In this document: positions 16,528-25,979 of the stretch, piece by piece
Layout: each line of letters starts with the position of its first letter
How positions within the stretch are numbered: the first letter of the stretch is position 1
Origin: Erythrobacter sp.
Lineage (GTDB): Bacteria; Pseudomonadota; Alphaproteobacteria; Sphingomonadales; Sphingomonadaceae
Assembly (NCBI GenBank): GCA_023653115.1
Contig: JAMNXO010000003.1
Location: forward strand, 62,001-126,000
Direction: 5' to 3'
Length of the DNA: 64,000 nt
Notes under the pieces: model-generated
What the model saw: the letters and a program-made list of their open reading frames with translations, nothing else
Database searches by the model: none
What the model was told of the DNA's origin: nothing
Position numbers and translations under genes: made by a program

Positions 16528-19500
16528 GTGGCCGCCGGGGATGCAAGCCCGGACGAGTGGAACGATCCCGCCGGCAGGGACGGTGCGCCCGTGCGCCTTC
16601 CGCTCGCGGGCGCAGGCAGCGGCGAGGCGGCGCCGGCCGCGCCGCCGCGCGGATCGCCCGCCACCCCGTCACCCGGCCGCTTCGCCCTTCTCGTCACCAT
16701 CTTGCGCATCGCGTCAGGCCCGATTGACCGGCCCACGCTGATCGCCTCGCTGCTGGGCGGCGGCGGTTATCTGCTGTTTGCCTGCGCCAGCCTGCTGCTC
16801 GCCCGCGCAGGCGATACGGTGACCCCGGTGTGGCTGCCCAATGCACTGGCCGTGGTGCTGCTGCTGCGCGCGCGGCTGCGCAATGAATGCCTGTTTTTCG
16901 GCCTCGTCTTTCTCGCCAGCCTCGCCGCCAACGGGGTCGCGCAGCTGCCATGGCTGATGGCGCTCGCCTTCTCGCTTGCCAATGTGGCCGAGATCGCGGT
17001 CGTGCTGGCGCTCACCCGCAGCGCCGATAGCGGACAGGCCGATATGACGCGGCTGGCGCATCTGGCGCGGTTCGTATGGGCGGGCGGGCTGGTCGGCCCG
17101 CTGGTTTCGGGGCTGATGGTCGCGCCGCTGATGGGCAATGATCTTGCCTCGGTGCGCGAAGGCGTGGTCACCTGGTTCCTGACCGACAGCATGGCGATGC
17201 TGCTGATCGTGCCGGCGGGGCTGCTGATGATCGACCGGTTGCGCGGTGCGCGCTCGCCTGCTGCCGCGCGGCCGCTCGAAAGCACGGCGCTGCTGATCGG
17301 CGGGATGACTTGTGCGTTGCTGGTGTTCAGTCAGACCCAATATCCGCTGATCTTCCTGATCCAGCCGATCACGCTGCTCCACGCCTTCCGGCTCGGCAGT
17401 CTTGGCACGGCGGTGCACGTGACCGGAGTGGCGCTGGTGGCAGGCGCGATGAGCCTGGCGGGGATCGGCCCGATCGCGGCGGTCTCGGCCGAGGGGATCG
17501 CGCAATTGCACCTGCTGCAGGCCTTCATCGCCGCCAACTTCCTCACCGGACTGCCGGTGGCCGCGATCCTCGCCGGGCGCGACCGGATGATGACGCAGCT
17601 TGAAACGGCCAAGCGGCAGCTCGATCTGCTGGCTGACAACATCACCGATGCGGTGCTGCGCTATGATCTCGATGGCATCTGCACCTATGCCTCGACTTCG
17701 GTGCGCGAGGTGCTGGGCGTGCCGCCCGAGACGTTCATCGGCAAGCCGGTGACCGCGCGCCTGCACGCCGATGCGCGTGATCGGGCGGTGCTGGCGCTGC
17801 GACGCCTGCTCGATGGCACCTCCGACAAGGAACGCGTCACCTATCGCCGCTTTCAGGACAATCCCGATGGCACGCCGGTCTTCCTCGAAGCGGACTGCGC
17901 GATCATCCGCAATCCCGAGACAGGCCTGCGCGAAGGCGTGGTGGTGGCCGCGCGCGATGTGACCGAGCGGGTCGAGCTCGAATTGCTGCTCACCCGCGCG
18001 CGCCGCCATGCCGAAAACGCGGCGCGGGCCAAATCCGAATTCCTCGCCAATATGAGCCACGAGATCCGCACCCCCATGAACGGGGTGCTGGGCTTTGCCG
18101 AACTGCTGCTGCAGGGCGAGCTTGATCACCAGCAGCAGCGCTATGCCGAGATGATCGTGCAGTCCGGCCGCTCGATGATGATGCTGCTCAATGATGTGCT
18201 CGATTTGAGCAAGATCGAAAGCGGGCAGTTCAGCATTGATGATGCCCCGGTCGATCTCCACGCCACGCTGTCGGAATGCGCCGCGCTGCACCGGCTGGCG
18301 GCGGAGAAGAAGGGGCTGACGCTCACCTTCGCCTGCGAATGCGATGATGCGCCCGATTGCCGCCTCGATGACGAGCAGACCCGCCCCTGGGTGATGACCG
18401 ATGGGCTGCGGCTGCGCCAGATCATGCTCAACCTGCTCGGCAATGCGGTCAAATTCACCGAGGCCGGCACCATCCGCCTGACATGGCGGGTGCGCGCGCA
18501 AGAGGTGCGGATCGTGGTCGAGGATACCGGCATCGGCATCAGCGCCGGGCGGCTCGATACGATCTTCCAGCCCTTCATCCAGGGCGAGAGCGATATTGCG
18601 CGGCGGTTCGGCGGCACCGGACTTGGTCTGTCGATCAGCCGCCAGCTGGCAGGCCTGCTCGGCGGGCGGATCGAGGTCGAGAGCACGCCCGGCGAAGGCT
18701 CGCGCTTCACGCTGCTGCTGCCCGCGCGGCTCGCCGCTCCGCTGGCTGAAGCGGCGGAGGAAGCCCCGGTCCAGCCCGCCGATCTTCCGCGCGCCTCGCG
18801 CATCCTGCTGGTCGAGGATCATGACATCAACCGCACGCTGGTAAGCGAAATGCTCGAACGCTGCGGGCAGGAGGTCGCCATCGCGCATGATGGCAACGAG
18901 GCGATCGCGATGGTGATCGATGCGACCATGCGCGGGCGCTTGTATGATCTGGTGCTGATGGATGTGCAGATGCCCGGCTGCGATGGCTATGCCGCGACCC
19001 GCGCGATCCGGGCCGAGGGGATCGGGCCGGATCTGCTGCCGGTGATCGCGCTGACCGCGAACGCCTATCCCGAGGATATTGCCGCCGCGCGCGCTGCGGG
19101 GATGCAGGGGCATCTCGCCAAGCCGATCGCGCTCGCCCAGCTGGTGCGGGCCTTGCAGCGCTGGTTGCCGACACGGATTGTCGAGGCCCCGCCCGCAATG
19201 TCCGGCCCGGTGGCGCTCGCGTCCGGGCCGGCAGGTGCGCCGCTTTCGCCGCGGCTGGTCGCGCGCTGGGAAGCGCGGCGGCACGAGGCGGTGGAAGCGG
19301 TGCGCGCCGCCCTGCGCGATGGCACGCTGGCCGCGCCGCGGGTCGCTACGGCGGCATCAGGCCCGGCTCCGGCTGAACAGGTGGCCTTGCTGCTCCACAA
19401 GCTGGCGGGCACCGCCGCGATGTTCGGCGAGGCCGATCTGGGCGACAGCGCGGCCGCGCTCGAACGGGCGCTGGCGATGGAGCATGGGGCGGAAACCTGC

Positions 19501-19584
19501 ATAGCACTGGCGCGCGAATTGCTCGCGCTGGCCGATCGTCCCTCGAAAGCCGAACTGCGCAAGGTCGGCCGCGCGGCGGGCTGA
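16528..19584 (+). CDS. hybrid sensor histidine kinase (MASE1-PAS-HisKA-HATPase-REC-Hpt)
   Basis: A 1018-aa multistep phosphorelay kinase. A Pro/Ala-rich N-terminus leads into a multi-helix MASE1-like sensor (TPVWLPNALAVVLLLRARLRNECLFFG and following helices, residues ~70-350). PAS follows at ~365-485. HisKA has His ~511 in NMSHEIRTPMNGVLGFAELL. HATPase shows NLLGNAVKFTEAG, DTGIGIS and FGGTGLGLSISRQL. The receiver has Asp ~812 in DLVLMDVQMPGCDGY. A C-terminal Hpt carries His ~957 in LLLHKLAGTAAMFG. The ligand of the MASE1 domain is unknown. GTG 16528 is the track start; a later start is possible because the first ~50 residues are low complexity. Confidence 0.92.
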   Translation: MAAGDASPDEWNDPAGRDGAPVRLPLAGAGSGEAAPAAPPRGSPATPSPGRFALLVTILRIASGPIDRPTLIASLLGGGGYLLFACASLLLARAGDTVTPVWLPNALAVVLLLRARLRNECLFFGLVFLASLAANGVAQLPWLMALAFSLANVAEIAVVLALTRSADSGQADMTRLAHLARFVWAGGLVGPLVSGLMVAPLMGNDLASVREGVVTWFLTDSMAMLLIVPAGLLMIDRLRGARSPAAARPLESTALLIGGMTCALLVFSQTQYPLIFLIQPITLLHAFRLGSLGTAVHVTGVALVAGAMSLAGIGPIAAVSAEGIAQLHLLQAFIAANFLTGLPVAAILAGRDRMMTQLETAKRQLDLLADNITDAVLRYDLDGICTYASTSVREVLGVPPETFIGKPVTARLHADARDRAVLALRRLLDGTSDKERVTYRRFQDNPDGTPVFLEADCAIIRNPETGLREGVVVAARDVTERVELELLLTRARRHAENAARAKSEFLANMSHEIRTPMNGVLGFAELLLQGELDHQQQRYAEMIVQSGRSMMMLLNDVLDLSKIESGQFSIDDAPVDLHATLSECAALHRLAAEKKGLTLTFACECDDAPDCRLDDEQTRPWVMTDGLRLRQIMLNLLGNAVKFTEAGTIRLTWRVRAQEVRIVVEDTGIGISAGRLDTIFQPFIQGESDIARRFGGTGLGLSISRQLAGLLGGRIEVESTPGEGSRFTLLLPARLAAPLAEAAEEAPVQPADLPRASRILLVEDHDINRTLVSEMLERCGQEVAIAHDGNEAIAMVIDATMRGRLYDLVLMDVQMPGCDGYAATRAIRAEGIGPDLLPVIALTANAYPEDIAAARAAGMQGHLAKPIALAQLVRALQRWLPTRIVEAPPAMSGPVALASGPAGAPLSPRLVARWEARRHEAVEAVRAALRDGTLAAPRVATAASGPAPAEQVALLLHKLAGTAAMFGEADLGDSAAALERALAMEHGAETCIALARELLALADRPSKAELRKVGRAAG

Positions 19585-19628
19585 GCATCGGCGCGCCCGC
19601 GCTGCACGACAGACCTGATCCCCCAAAG

Positions 19629-19664
19629 AAAAAGGGCGACCCGTTGCCGGGCCGCCCTCTCTTT
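19629..19664 (+). terminator. intrinsic terminator between convergent genes
   Basis: AAAAAGGGCGACCCG-TTGC-CGGGCCGCCC followed by TCTCTTT forms a 10-bp stem with one mismatch. It lies 45 nt after the hybrid kinase stop and 24 nt before the receptor stop on the other strand. The A-run on the left makes it usable from both sides. Confidence 0.75.
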
Positions 19665-19687
19665 ATGTTGTCGCTGGTCGCTGGCGA

Positions 19688-22600
19688 TCAGAACTTGACG
19701 CGGACACCAAAGCGCACGCCCCACAGCGAGCCGTTGATGTTGGTCGCCTCGTTCGGCGCACGGAAGCTCGAGTAGCTGTACTGTGCGCAAGGCTGGCTCG
19801 GGGTGGTGGCCGGTGCACCGCCCGGCGTTTGCAAGCAGGCCACGTTGACCAAGGTCGCGGTGTAGGGGAAGCCGACCTGACGCACCGTGCCCCAATCCTT
19901 GTTGATCAGGTTGAGCACGTTTTCGACGTCCGCCAGCAATTCCATCTTGCCACCGAAGGGCAGCGGCACTTCCTGACGCACGGAGAGGTCAAGCTTGTGC
20001 ACCCAGGGGGTCTTGGCGATGTTCTTCGGAGCGATTTCGCCCTGATAATCGGCCAGTTCCGAGTTCTGGATGAAGTTCTGGAAGCCGATGAAGTCGAAGT
20101 TCGGCGCATAAACCACGTTCGGATCAGCCGTCGCGCTGCTGACGTCCGGGACGTAGAACAGGTTGCGGCCGCCGCGGCCAGTCACACCGAACACCGCCGA
20201 ACGACCATTGGTCGGATCGTTGAAGGTGTAGCTGTAACGCTGGCCCGAACGCACGTTGTAGAACAGTTCGATACGGGTGTTGTTGTCGCCGAAGATTTCA
20301 CCGTCGAAACCGGTGCCCAGACGGAACTGGTGGTCACGCTGGTAGTTCGAGATGCCGATCGCGGCAAAGTTCGGATCTTCGCCGACCGCGGTGTTGGTGT
20401 AGTTCGAGAACGCCACCGACGATGTGCCCGGGTTCTGGTCGTCAGCATTCTGATAGGTGTAGGCACCGTTCAGGAAGAAGCCGGCATCCCAGCTCTTGTT
20501 GAACCGGCCGACAATGTTCCAGCTGTCGCCTTCATCGGTGTTGGTCAGCAGGATGTCGGTGTTGACGCCGGTCTGGCCCGCAATGATGTTGTAGCGCGGG
20601 CGGCCATCCGGCGTGGTGGTGCCGGTGGGGACCGAGCGCAGGTCAGTCCACTCGAGACCGTCCTTCACCTTCGAGTAGATCACGTCGACGCCGAAGTTCC
20701 AGCCATCGCCCAGGAAGCCGAGGTTGGCTTCATAGTCGACCGAACCCGAGAAACGCCACTGCGAGGGCACATCGAAATTCGGATCGATCGCGTTGGTCGG
20801 CGAGGCCGCGGTGCCGGTGGTGCGGATCGCATCAACCAGCGACTGCGGAATGCCGGTGCCGCCGGTGACGTTGTTGAGCGTCGCCGCACCGATGGCGTTC
20901 TGCTGGGCTGCCGACAGGCCGGTGAGACCCGAGATGGTGAAGGTGTCCGGAGCACCAGCCACGCCGCGCACACGGCGCACCTGCACGCGGCCGAGCGTCG
21001 GGCCGGGGTTCGAATAGCTGTTCGAGATCCACACGTTCGGGCTGCCAGCGCCGAACAGACCGGCCGAACCGCGCACCTGGAGGCGATCGGTCGGCTGCCA
21101 GTTCAGGCCGAAGCGCGGCTGGAACAGGTCACGGCCGTTGAGGGTCGAGGTGTTGGCAAAGCCGAAGCGCGAGAGGAACGCCGTGTTGTTGAACGGGCGA
21201 TCAGGCGTGTCGAACAGGTCGTAACGCATCCCGGCCACCACAGTCAGGGTGTCGGTCACGTCAATCGTGTCCATGATGCCGAAGGTCCAGCTGTTGTTCT
21301 GGAAGTCGGCGGTCACAGTTTCGATGCCGCCGAGAAGCGGGACAGCGATGTCGACTTCGTTGGCGCGCTGGCCCTGAAGGTCGGCGATGCTATCGAACAG
21401 CCAGGCACCCGAAACGCGCTGGGCGAACAGGTTGCGCACGTCCTGCTGACGACGCTCGGCAATGAACTTGACGTTGTGGTTGTTGAGCTTCAGCGCAGCC
21501 TGGAATTCGACCGCCAGCGATTGGGTTTCGAGCTCGTTGGCCTGACGGCTGATATCCGGGCCGAACTGCAGGCGCTCTTGACCGGGCGAGCACACACGCT
21601 CGGCAGCACCGACGCCGGTAGCGGGGTTCACCGGATCAAGGCAGACCTGGAACTGACCGAATTCGCGGTTGCCGCCAACCGGAACCTGCAGACGGGTGTA
21701 ATCGGCATAGGACACGCGCAGCTGGGTCGAGAAGCTGTCCGACCACTGGTTGTTCGACTGGATGATGCCGAAGTGGTTGACCGCACCCTGCGTGTAGTTG
21801 TTCGAGAGCAGGTTGTAGGTCGGGTTGCCGTTGCCGACGTTGGCGATTTCGCCGACGCCAGTCTGGCCGGCCAGCAGCGCACTGTCGTTCCAGATATAGG
21901 TCGCGGTCAGGCGGTGACCGTCAGCGACGTTCCAGTCGAGCTTGGTGACGAGCTTGTCGTCCTTTTCGACGATGTCGCTGGCAACACCGAGCGTGTCGAA
22001 ATCGTACACGTTTTGCGCGATGTCGCTGATCTGGCTGATGTCGGCTTCGGTGATGCCAAGCTGGCTCGGATCGACGTCGGCCGGGACGGTGTCACGCGTG
22101 CGCTCGTAGGTGACCGCGAAGAACAGCTTGTCCTTGATGATCGGGCCGGTGACTTGCGCGGTGTAGACCTTCGAGTCGAACGAGCCGACGCGGGTCAGGT
22201 TGCGCGCACGCTTGCCGCGCAGATTATCGTCCTGATAGTAGAAGCCGCCGAGGAAGGTGAAGTTGTTGCCACCCGACTTGAGCTGGGTGTTGATCGCACC
22301 GCCCTGGAAGAAGCCCTGCTGGATGTCGACCGGTGCGACTTCGACCGAGAATTCGCCGATGGCATCAAGCGGCACCGGGCCGCGCGAGGACACCAGGCCG
22401 CCGGATTCGAGGCCGAAGGGGTCACCGAATGCGACACCGTCAACCGAGAAGCGGTTGAAGCGGTTGTTCTGGCCAAGAATGCTGATGGCGTTGCCGTTGG
22501 TGGCGTCGAGCGTCACCAGCGGGTCGCGCAAGGCGAGGTTGCGGATGTCGCGGTTGACGTTCGAGACGCCGGCGATGTCACGCGCGGTCAGCACGGTGGC

Positions 22601-23014
22601 AGCGCCGGTGCCGAGCGAGATCGACGAACGCTGACGCGCGCCCGAAACCACGATGGTCTTGCCCACATCGGCCAGCGCCACGCTGATGCGCTGCGCCTGG
22701 CCTGCGGTCAGGAAGCCGATTTCCTGTTCGGCAGTTTCAAACCCGTCGGCGGTCACGCTTACGGTGAAGGGGCCGCCCAGACGCAGGCCCGAGGCGTTGA
22801 AGCCGCCCGCGGCATCGGTGGTCTGGGTCGAGGTGGTGCCCGAAGGGGTGTGCGTGACAGTCACCGTCGCGCCCGCGATCGGGGTGCCGCTCTGATCGAC
22901 GACTTCACCGCGCACCGACGAGGTGGTTTCCTGCGCGAAGGCCGGGGTGGCGACGAAAGTGCTGGTGGCAGCAAGGCTGACGACGCTCGCTGCAAGAAGA
23001 TACTTAAGCTTCAT
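19688..23014 (-). CDS. TonB-dependent receptor with carboxypeptidase-regulatory-like domain (Oar-like)
   Basis: An outer-membrane transporter of 1108 aa. A signal peptide (MKLKYLLAASVVSLAATSTF...AFAQ) is followed by a CarboxypepD_reg-like beta-sandwich (residues ~30-110: VRGEVVDQSGTPIAGATVTVTHT). A plug domain (~125-260: NALRD-type LALRDPLVTL, RFSVDGVAFGDP) and a long barrel come next, ending in aromatic GVRVKF. The plug and Oar-like architecture are typical of the large receptors of Sphingomonadales. The substrate cannot be read from sequence. The 278-nt upstream gap (23015-23292) has no ORF and holds its probable promoter, but no confident -35/-10 was found. Confidence 0.92.
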   Translation of the reverse strand: MKLKYLLAASVVSLAATSTFVATPAFAQETTSSVRGEVVDQSGTPIAGATVTVTHTPSGTTSTQTTDAAGGFNASGLRLGGPFTVSVTADGFETAEQEIGFLTAGQAQRISVALADVGKTIVVSGARQRSSISLGTGAATVLTARDIAGVSNVNRDIRNLALRDPLVTLDATNGNAISILGQNNRFNRFSVDGVAFGDPFGLESGGLVSSRGPVPLDAIGEFSVEVAPVDIQQGFFQGGAINTQLKSGGNNFTFLGGFYYQDDNLRGKRARNLTRVGSFDSKVYTAQVTGPIIKDKLFFAVTYERTRDTVPADVDPSQLGITEADISQISDIAQNVYDFDTLGVASDIVEKDDKLVTKLDWNVADGHRLTATYIWNDSALLAGQTGVGEIANVGNGNPTYNLLSNNYTQGAVNHFGIIQSNNQWSDSFSTQLRVSYADYTRLQVPVGGNREFGQFQVCLDPVNPATGVGAAERVCSPGQERLQFGPDISRQANELETQSLAVEFQAALKLNNHNVKFIAERRQQDVRNLFAQRVSGAWLFDSIADLQGQRANEVDIAVPLLGGIETVTADFQNNSWTFGIMDTIDVTDTLTVVAGMRYDLFDTPDRPFNNTAFLSRFGFANTSTLNGRDLFQPRFGLNWQPTDRLQVRGSAGLFGAGSPNVWISNSYSNPGPTLGRVQVRRVRGVAGAPDTFTISGLTGLSAAQQNAIGAATLNNVTGGTGIPQSLVDAIRTTGTAASPTNAIDPNFDVPSQWRFSGSVDYEANLGFLGDGWNFGVDVIYSKVKDGLEWTDLRSVPTGTTTPDGRPRYNIIAGQTGVNTDILLTNTDEGDSWNIVGRFNKSWDAGFFLNGAYTYQNADDQNPGTSSVAFSNYTNTAVGEDPNFAAIGISNYQRDHQFRLGTGFDGEIFGDNNTRIELFYNVRSGQRYSYTFNDPTNGRSAVFGVTGRGGRNLFYVPDVSSATADPNVVYAPNFDFIGFQNFIQNSELADYQGEIAPKNIAKTPWVHKLDLSVRQEVPLPFGGKMELLADVENVLNLINKDWGTVRQVGFPYTATLVNVACLQTPGGAPATTPSQPCAQYSYSSFRAPNEATNINGSLWGVRFGVRVKF

Positions 23015-23292
23015 GGATAGGCCCCTGATAGCAATGGAGAGGTAGACAATGGGCTCCCCTAAGCCCGCGTGACTGCGGAAAAGCGACTGTTCTGTGACAG
23101 TTTGATGAAACCCTACGCGCCCCTAACGCGTTTCCTCGCAAAGCGTGACCTCAGGCACACAATTTGCCCCGCGGATTTGCCGTTTCTGCGCGCGAGTGTG
23201 GCATTGCTGCAACGCAATATCTGCCCGAACAGCGCCGCGGCGCCCGCCTGACACAGGCAGCGCGAGCATTGGCGATCGTCCGCCGGTGCGAC

Positions 23293-24222
23293 TCAGGCGA
23301 GGTTGATCTCGCGCAGACGCTGCATCAGGAAATCATGCGCCGTGATCGGCTCGGGCGGGGGCGCGGCGTCATCGGCGGTGATGCATTCGGGCAGGGCCTC
23401 GATCAGGAAATCGGGCCGGAAATGCAGGAAGAACGGCATCGAATAGCGCGAGCGCAGCGCCGCATCCCCCCGCGGGTTGACCACCCGGTGCGTGGTCGAG
23501 CGCAGCCGCCCGTTGGTCTGGCGTTCGAGCATATCGCCGACATTGATTACCAGCGCGCCCTCGGCCGCCGGAATGGGGAGCCATTCGCCCTGCTTGGTGA
23601 GCAGTTCGAGCCCGGCTTCCTCGGCCCCGAGCAGCAGCGTGATGGTGTTGATGTCGCCATGCGCCGCCGCGCGGATCGCCCCTTCTGGCGCGCCTGGGCC
23701 GAGCGGCGGGTAATGCAGCAGCCGCATCACCGAATTGCCATCCTCGACGCTGGCGGCGAAGAAATCGCGCGGGCGGCCAAGGTGCAGCGCGATCGCTTCG
23801 AGCACCCGCCCGCCGGCGGCTTCGAACGCCGAGAACAGCGCGCTCATCGTTGTGCGGAAGCCTTCGACCTCGTCGGGCCAGATGTTGGGGGCCATGAATT
23901 CGGCGAGCGGATGGCCGGGCGGCAGGCTGCGGCCGACGTGCCAGAACTCCTTGAGATCGAACACCTCGGCGTCCTTGGCCTTTTCGGTGCCGAACGGCGT
24001 GTAGCCGCGCGCGCCGCCGCCGCCTTCGATCTTGTAGGCGCGCTTGACGCTGTCGGGCAGCGCGAAGAACGCCTTGGAGACCGCTTCGGCCTCGTCAATC
24101 AGGCTCTGCGGAATGCCGTGATCGCGCACCACGGCAAAGCCGAATTCGGCGAAGCTGCGGCCCAGTTCATCGGCGATGGTCTCGAGCGGCTGGGCGAGCG
24201 AAACGGAAGCAATGTCAGTCAT
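23293..24222 (-). CDS. isopenicillin N synthase family 2-oxoglutarate/Fe(II) oxygenase
   Basis: A 309-aa non-heme iron oxygenase. The N-terminal DIOX_N region (FAEFGFAVVRDHGIP) is followed by the jelly roll with iron ligands His/Asp in AAHGDINTITLLL and the distal His in RLRSTTHRVVNP. RYSMPFFLHF contains the RxS motif for 2-oxoglutarate. Proteins of this family hydroxylate diverse small molecules. No penicillin genes are nearby, so the name reflects fold only. It lies 42 nt downstream of the nucleoside transporter on the same strand, which makes a base or nucleoside substrate conceivable but unproven. Confidence 0.88.
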   Translation of the reverse strand: MTDIASVSLAQPLETIADELGRSFAEFGFAVVRDHGIPQSLIDEAEAVSKAFFALPDSVKRAYKIEGGGGARGYTPFGTEKAKDAEVFDLKEFWHVGRSLPPGHPLAEFMAPNIWPDEVEGFRTTMSALFSAFEAAGGRVLEAIALHLGRPRDFFAASVEDGNSVMRLLHYPPLGPGAPEGAIRAAAHGDINTITLLLGAEEAGLELLTKQGEWLPIPAAEGALVINVGDMLERQTNGRLRSTTHRVVNPRGDAALRSRYSMPFFLHFRPDFLIEALPECITADDAAPPPEPITAHDFLMQRLREINLA

Positions 24223-24264
24223 GGGCAGCGCCTTACACCTGCGCTTACGCCTCTGCCAAGCGTT

Positions 24265-25752
24265 TCAAAGCGGCAGGAACAGGCTCGCCAGCGCCGCGCT
24301 CATCAGGTTGGCGAGGCTCCCGGCGGCCAGCGCTTTCAGCCCCAGCTTTGCGATCACCGGGCGCTGGTTGGGCGCGAGCCCGCCCGTCACCGCCATCTGG
24401 ATCGCGATCGAGGAGAAATTGGCAAAGCCGCACAGCGCAAAGGTGATGATCGCCCGGCTGCGTTCCGTCAGTTCGCCCGCCTGCATCGCGCCGAGATCGA
24501 TAAAGGCGACAAATTCGTTGAGCACGATCTTGGTGCCGAACAATCCGCCCGCAATCTGCGCCTGCTGCCAATCGGAAATGCCGATCAGGAACATCACCGG
24601 CGCAAACACATAGCCGAGCAGCTTCTGGAAGCTGAGGCTGGCAAACCATGCGGCGGTCGCGGGCGAAAGCGGCGCGCCGATATTGGCGGCAAGCCCCACC
24701 ACGCCGCTGCCGAGCCCGGCCAGCATCCCGTTGGCGAGCGCCACCAGCGCCACAAACACCATCACCATCGCGCCCACAGCCACCGCCAGCTTCACGCCGG
24801 TCTGGGTGCCTTGGGCTGCGGCTTCGATGATATTGGCGGGGCGCTGGCCTTCCTCGAAGGTTTCCGCCGCGCTCACTTCATCAGCCTTGGCGCCGCCTTC
24901 GACCAGCGAGGCCGGGCCGACCGCGCTGATGCGCGCCTGCGGCAATTCGATCTGCTGCCCGTTCTCGTCATACATCACCACGCGGGTCGCTTCGGCGACC
25001 ATGTTGGCCTTGCCGCGCGCGCGCTGCACTGCGGCTGCGGCGATCCCGTCATCGCGGCCCAGGGGCGGGACAAAGGTTTCGTCGTCGGGCATGATGATCT
25101 TGGCCATCAGGATCCCGCCCGGCGCAGACATGAAGGCGGCTGCCAGCAGGAACGGCACGGCCTCGGTGCCGATGAAGCTGGCATAGGCGGCGAGGATCGT
25201 GCCCGCCACGCCCGCCATGCCAACCGTCATCAAGGTGAACAAACCGGCCGGGCTGAGCGCCGCCAGATAAGGGCGCACCACCAGCGGGCTTTCCGACTGG
25301 CCGACGAAGATATTGGCAGCCGCGCCCAGCGCCTCGACCTTGCTGATGCCGGTGACGAAACCGATCGCCCCGCCCACCCAGCGCACCAGCCGCTGCATGA
25401 TGCCAAGGTGATAGAGGATCGAGACGATCGCAGCGAAGAACACGATCACCGGCAGCGCGGCGATCACGAAGGTGTTGGCGAAGGGATTGCTCTCCATCGG
25501 CCCGAACACGCTGGTGATGCCCACCTTGGAGAAATCGAGCAGCGCGATCACCCCGCCCGAAAGCCCGCCGATCACCGCCACACCGACATCGGTGCGCAGC
25601 ACGATCAGTGCGGTGAAAGCCTGCAAGGCGAAGGCCGAGCCGACCACGCGCAGATTGATCCTGCTCCGCGCCGAAGACAGCGCGAACGCGATGGCGAGAA
25701 TGGCGAGCACCCCTGCAAGGCTCAGCAGGATAGGCGTGATACCTGAGTTCAC
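24265..25752 (-). CDS. nupC: concentrative nucleoside transporter, NupC/CNT family
   Basis: An inner-membrane cation-coupled nucleoside importer of ~495 aa. CNT motifs are present: LGAAANIFVGQSESPLVVRPYL (substrate-site region), GMAGVAGTILAAYASF, SAPGGILMAKIIMP and FALCGFANFSSIAIQMA. Multiple hydrophobic helices span the protein. An ~85-residue hydrophilic insertion (about 222-307) follows IIMP and makes it longer than the ~400-430-aa typical member. GTG 25752 starts the protein at SGITPILLSLAG; the longer track frame is not family-like. The downstream oxygenase is probably cotranscribed. Nucleoside specificity is not readable. Confidence 0.9.
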   Translation of the reverse strand: MNSGITPILLSLAGVLAILAIAFALSSARSRINLRVVGSAFALQAFTALIVLRTDVGVAVIGGLSGGVIALLDFSKVGITSVFGPMESNPFANTFVIAALPVIVFFAAIVSILYHLGIMQRLVRWVGGAIGFVTGISKVEALGAAANIFVGQSESPLVVRPYLAALSPAGLFTLMTVGMAGVAGTILAAYASFIGTEAVPFLLAAAFMSAPGGILMAKIIMPDDETFVPPLGRDDGIAAAAVQRARGKANMVAEATRVVMYDENGQQIELPQARISAVGPASLVEGGAKADEVSAAETFEEGQRPANIIEAAAQGTQTGVKLAVAVGAMVMVFVALVALANGMLAGLGSGVVGLAANIGAPLSPATAAWFASLSFQKLLGYVFAPVMFLIGISDWQQAQIAGGLFGTKIVLNEFVAFIDLGAMQAGELTERSRAIITFALCGFANFSSIAIQMAVTGGLAPNQRPVIAKLGLKALAAGSLANLMSAALASLFLPL

Positions 25753-25979
25753 GGCGGCTAATGGCCCTTCGTCTGTTCGGAAGCTTATGTGTGACCCCGT
25801 ATGCCCGCCGGACGCTTGCCCGCCGTGCAACGACGTTCGGGGTGGCAGTTTGCGCGGTCAGTTGCAAGCATGGATGCGCCGCGCGCGCCCACACATCGGC
25901 GCAAATCCGCGCAAAAGCTCCGGTGACAGCTGCGCGCGGGCCGCTTTTCTTTTGCCCGCGCGCTGGCTAGCCTCGGGCG

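Noticed and set aside
16714-19284. 856-aa minus-strand ORF
   Set aside because: Antisense shadow of the hybrid histidine kinase.
19829-23020. 1063-aa plus-strand ORF opposite the TonB-dependent receptor
   Set aside because: Shadow frame of a highly codon-biased gene; no domain, no signal peptide, composition typical of antisense translation.
23164-25746. 860-aa plus-strand ORF
   Set aside because: Spans the antisense of two well-identified minus-strand genes and is rich in His/Arg/Gln without motifs.
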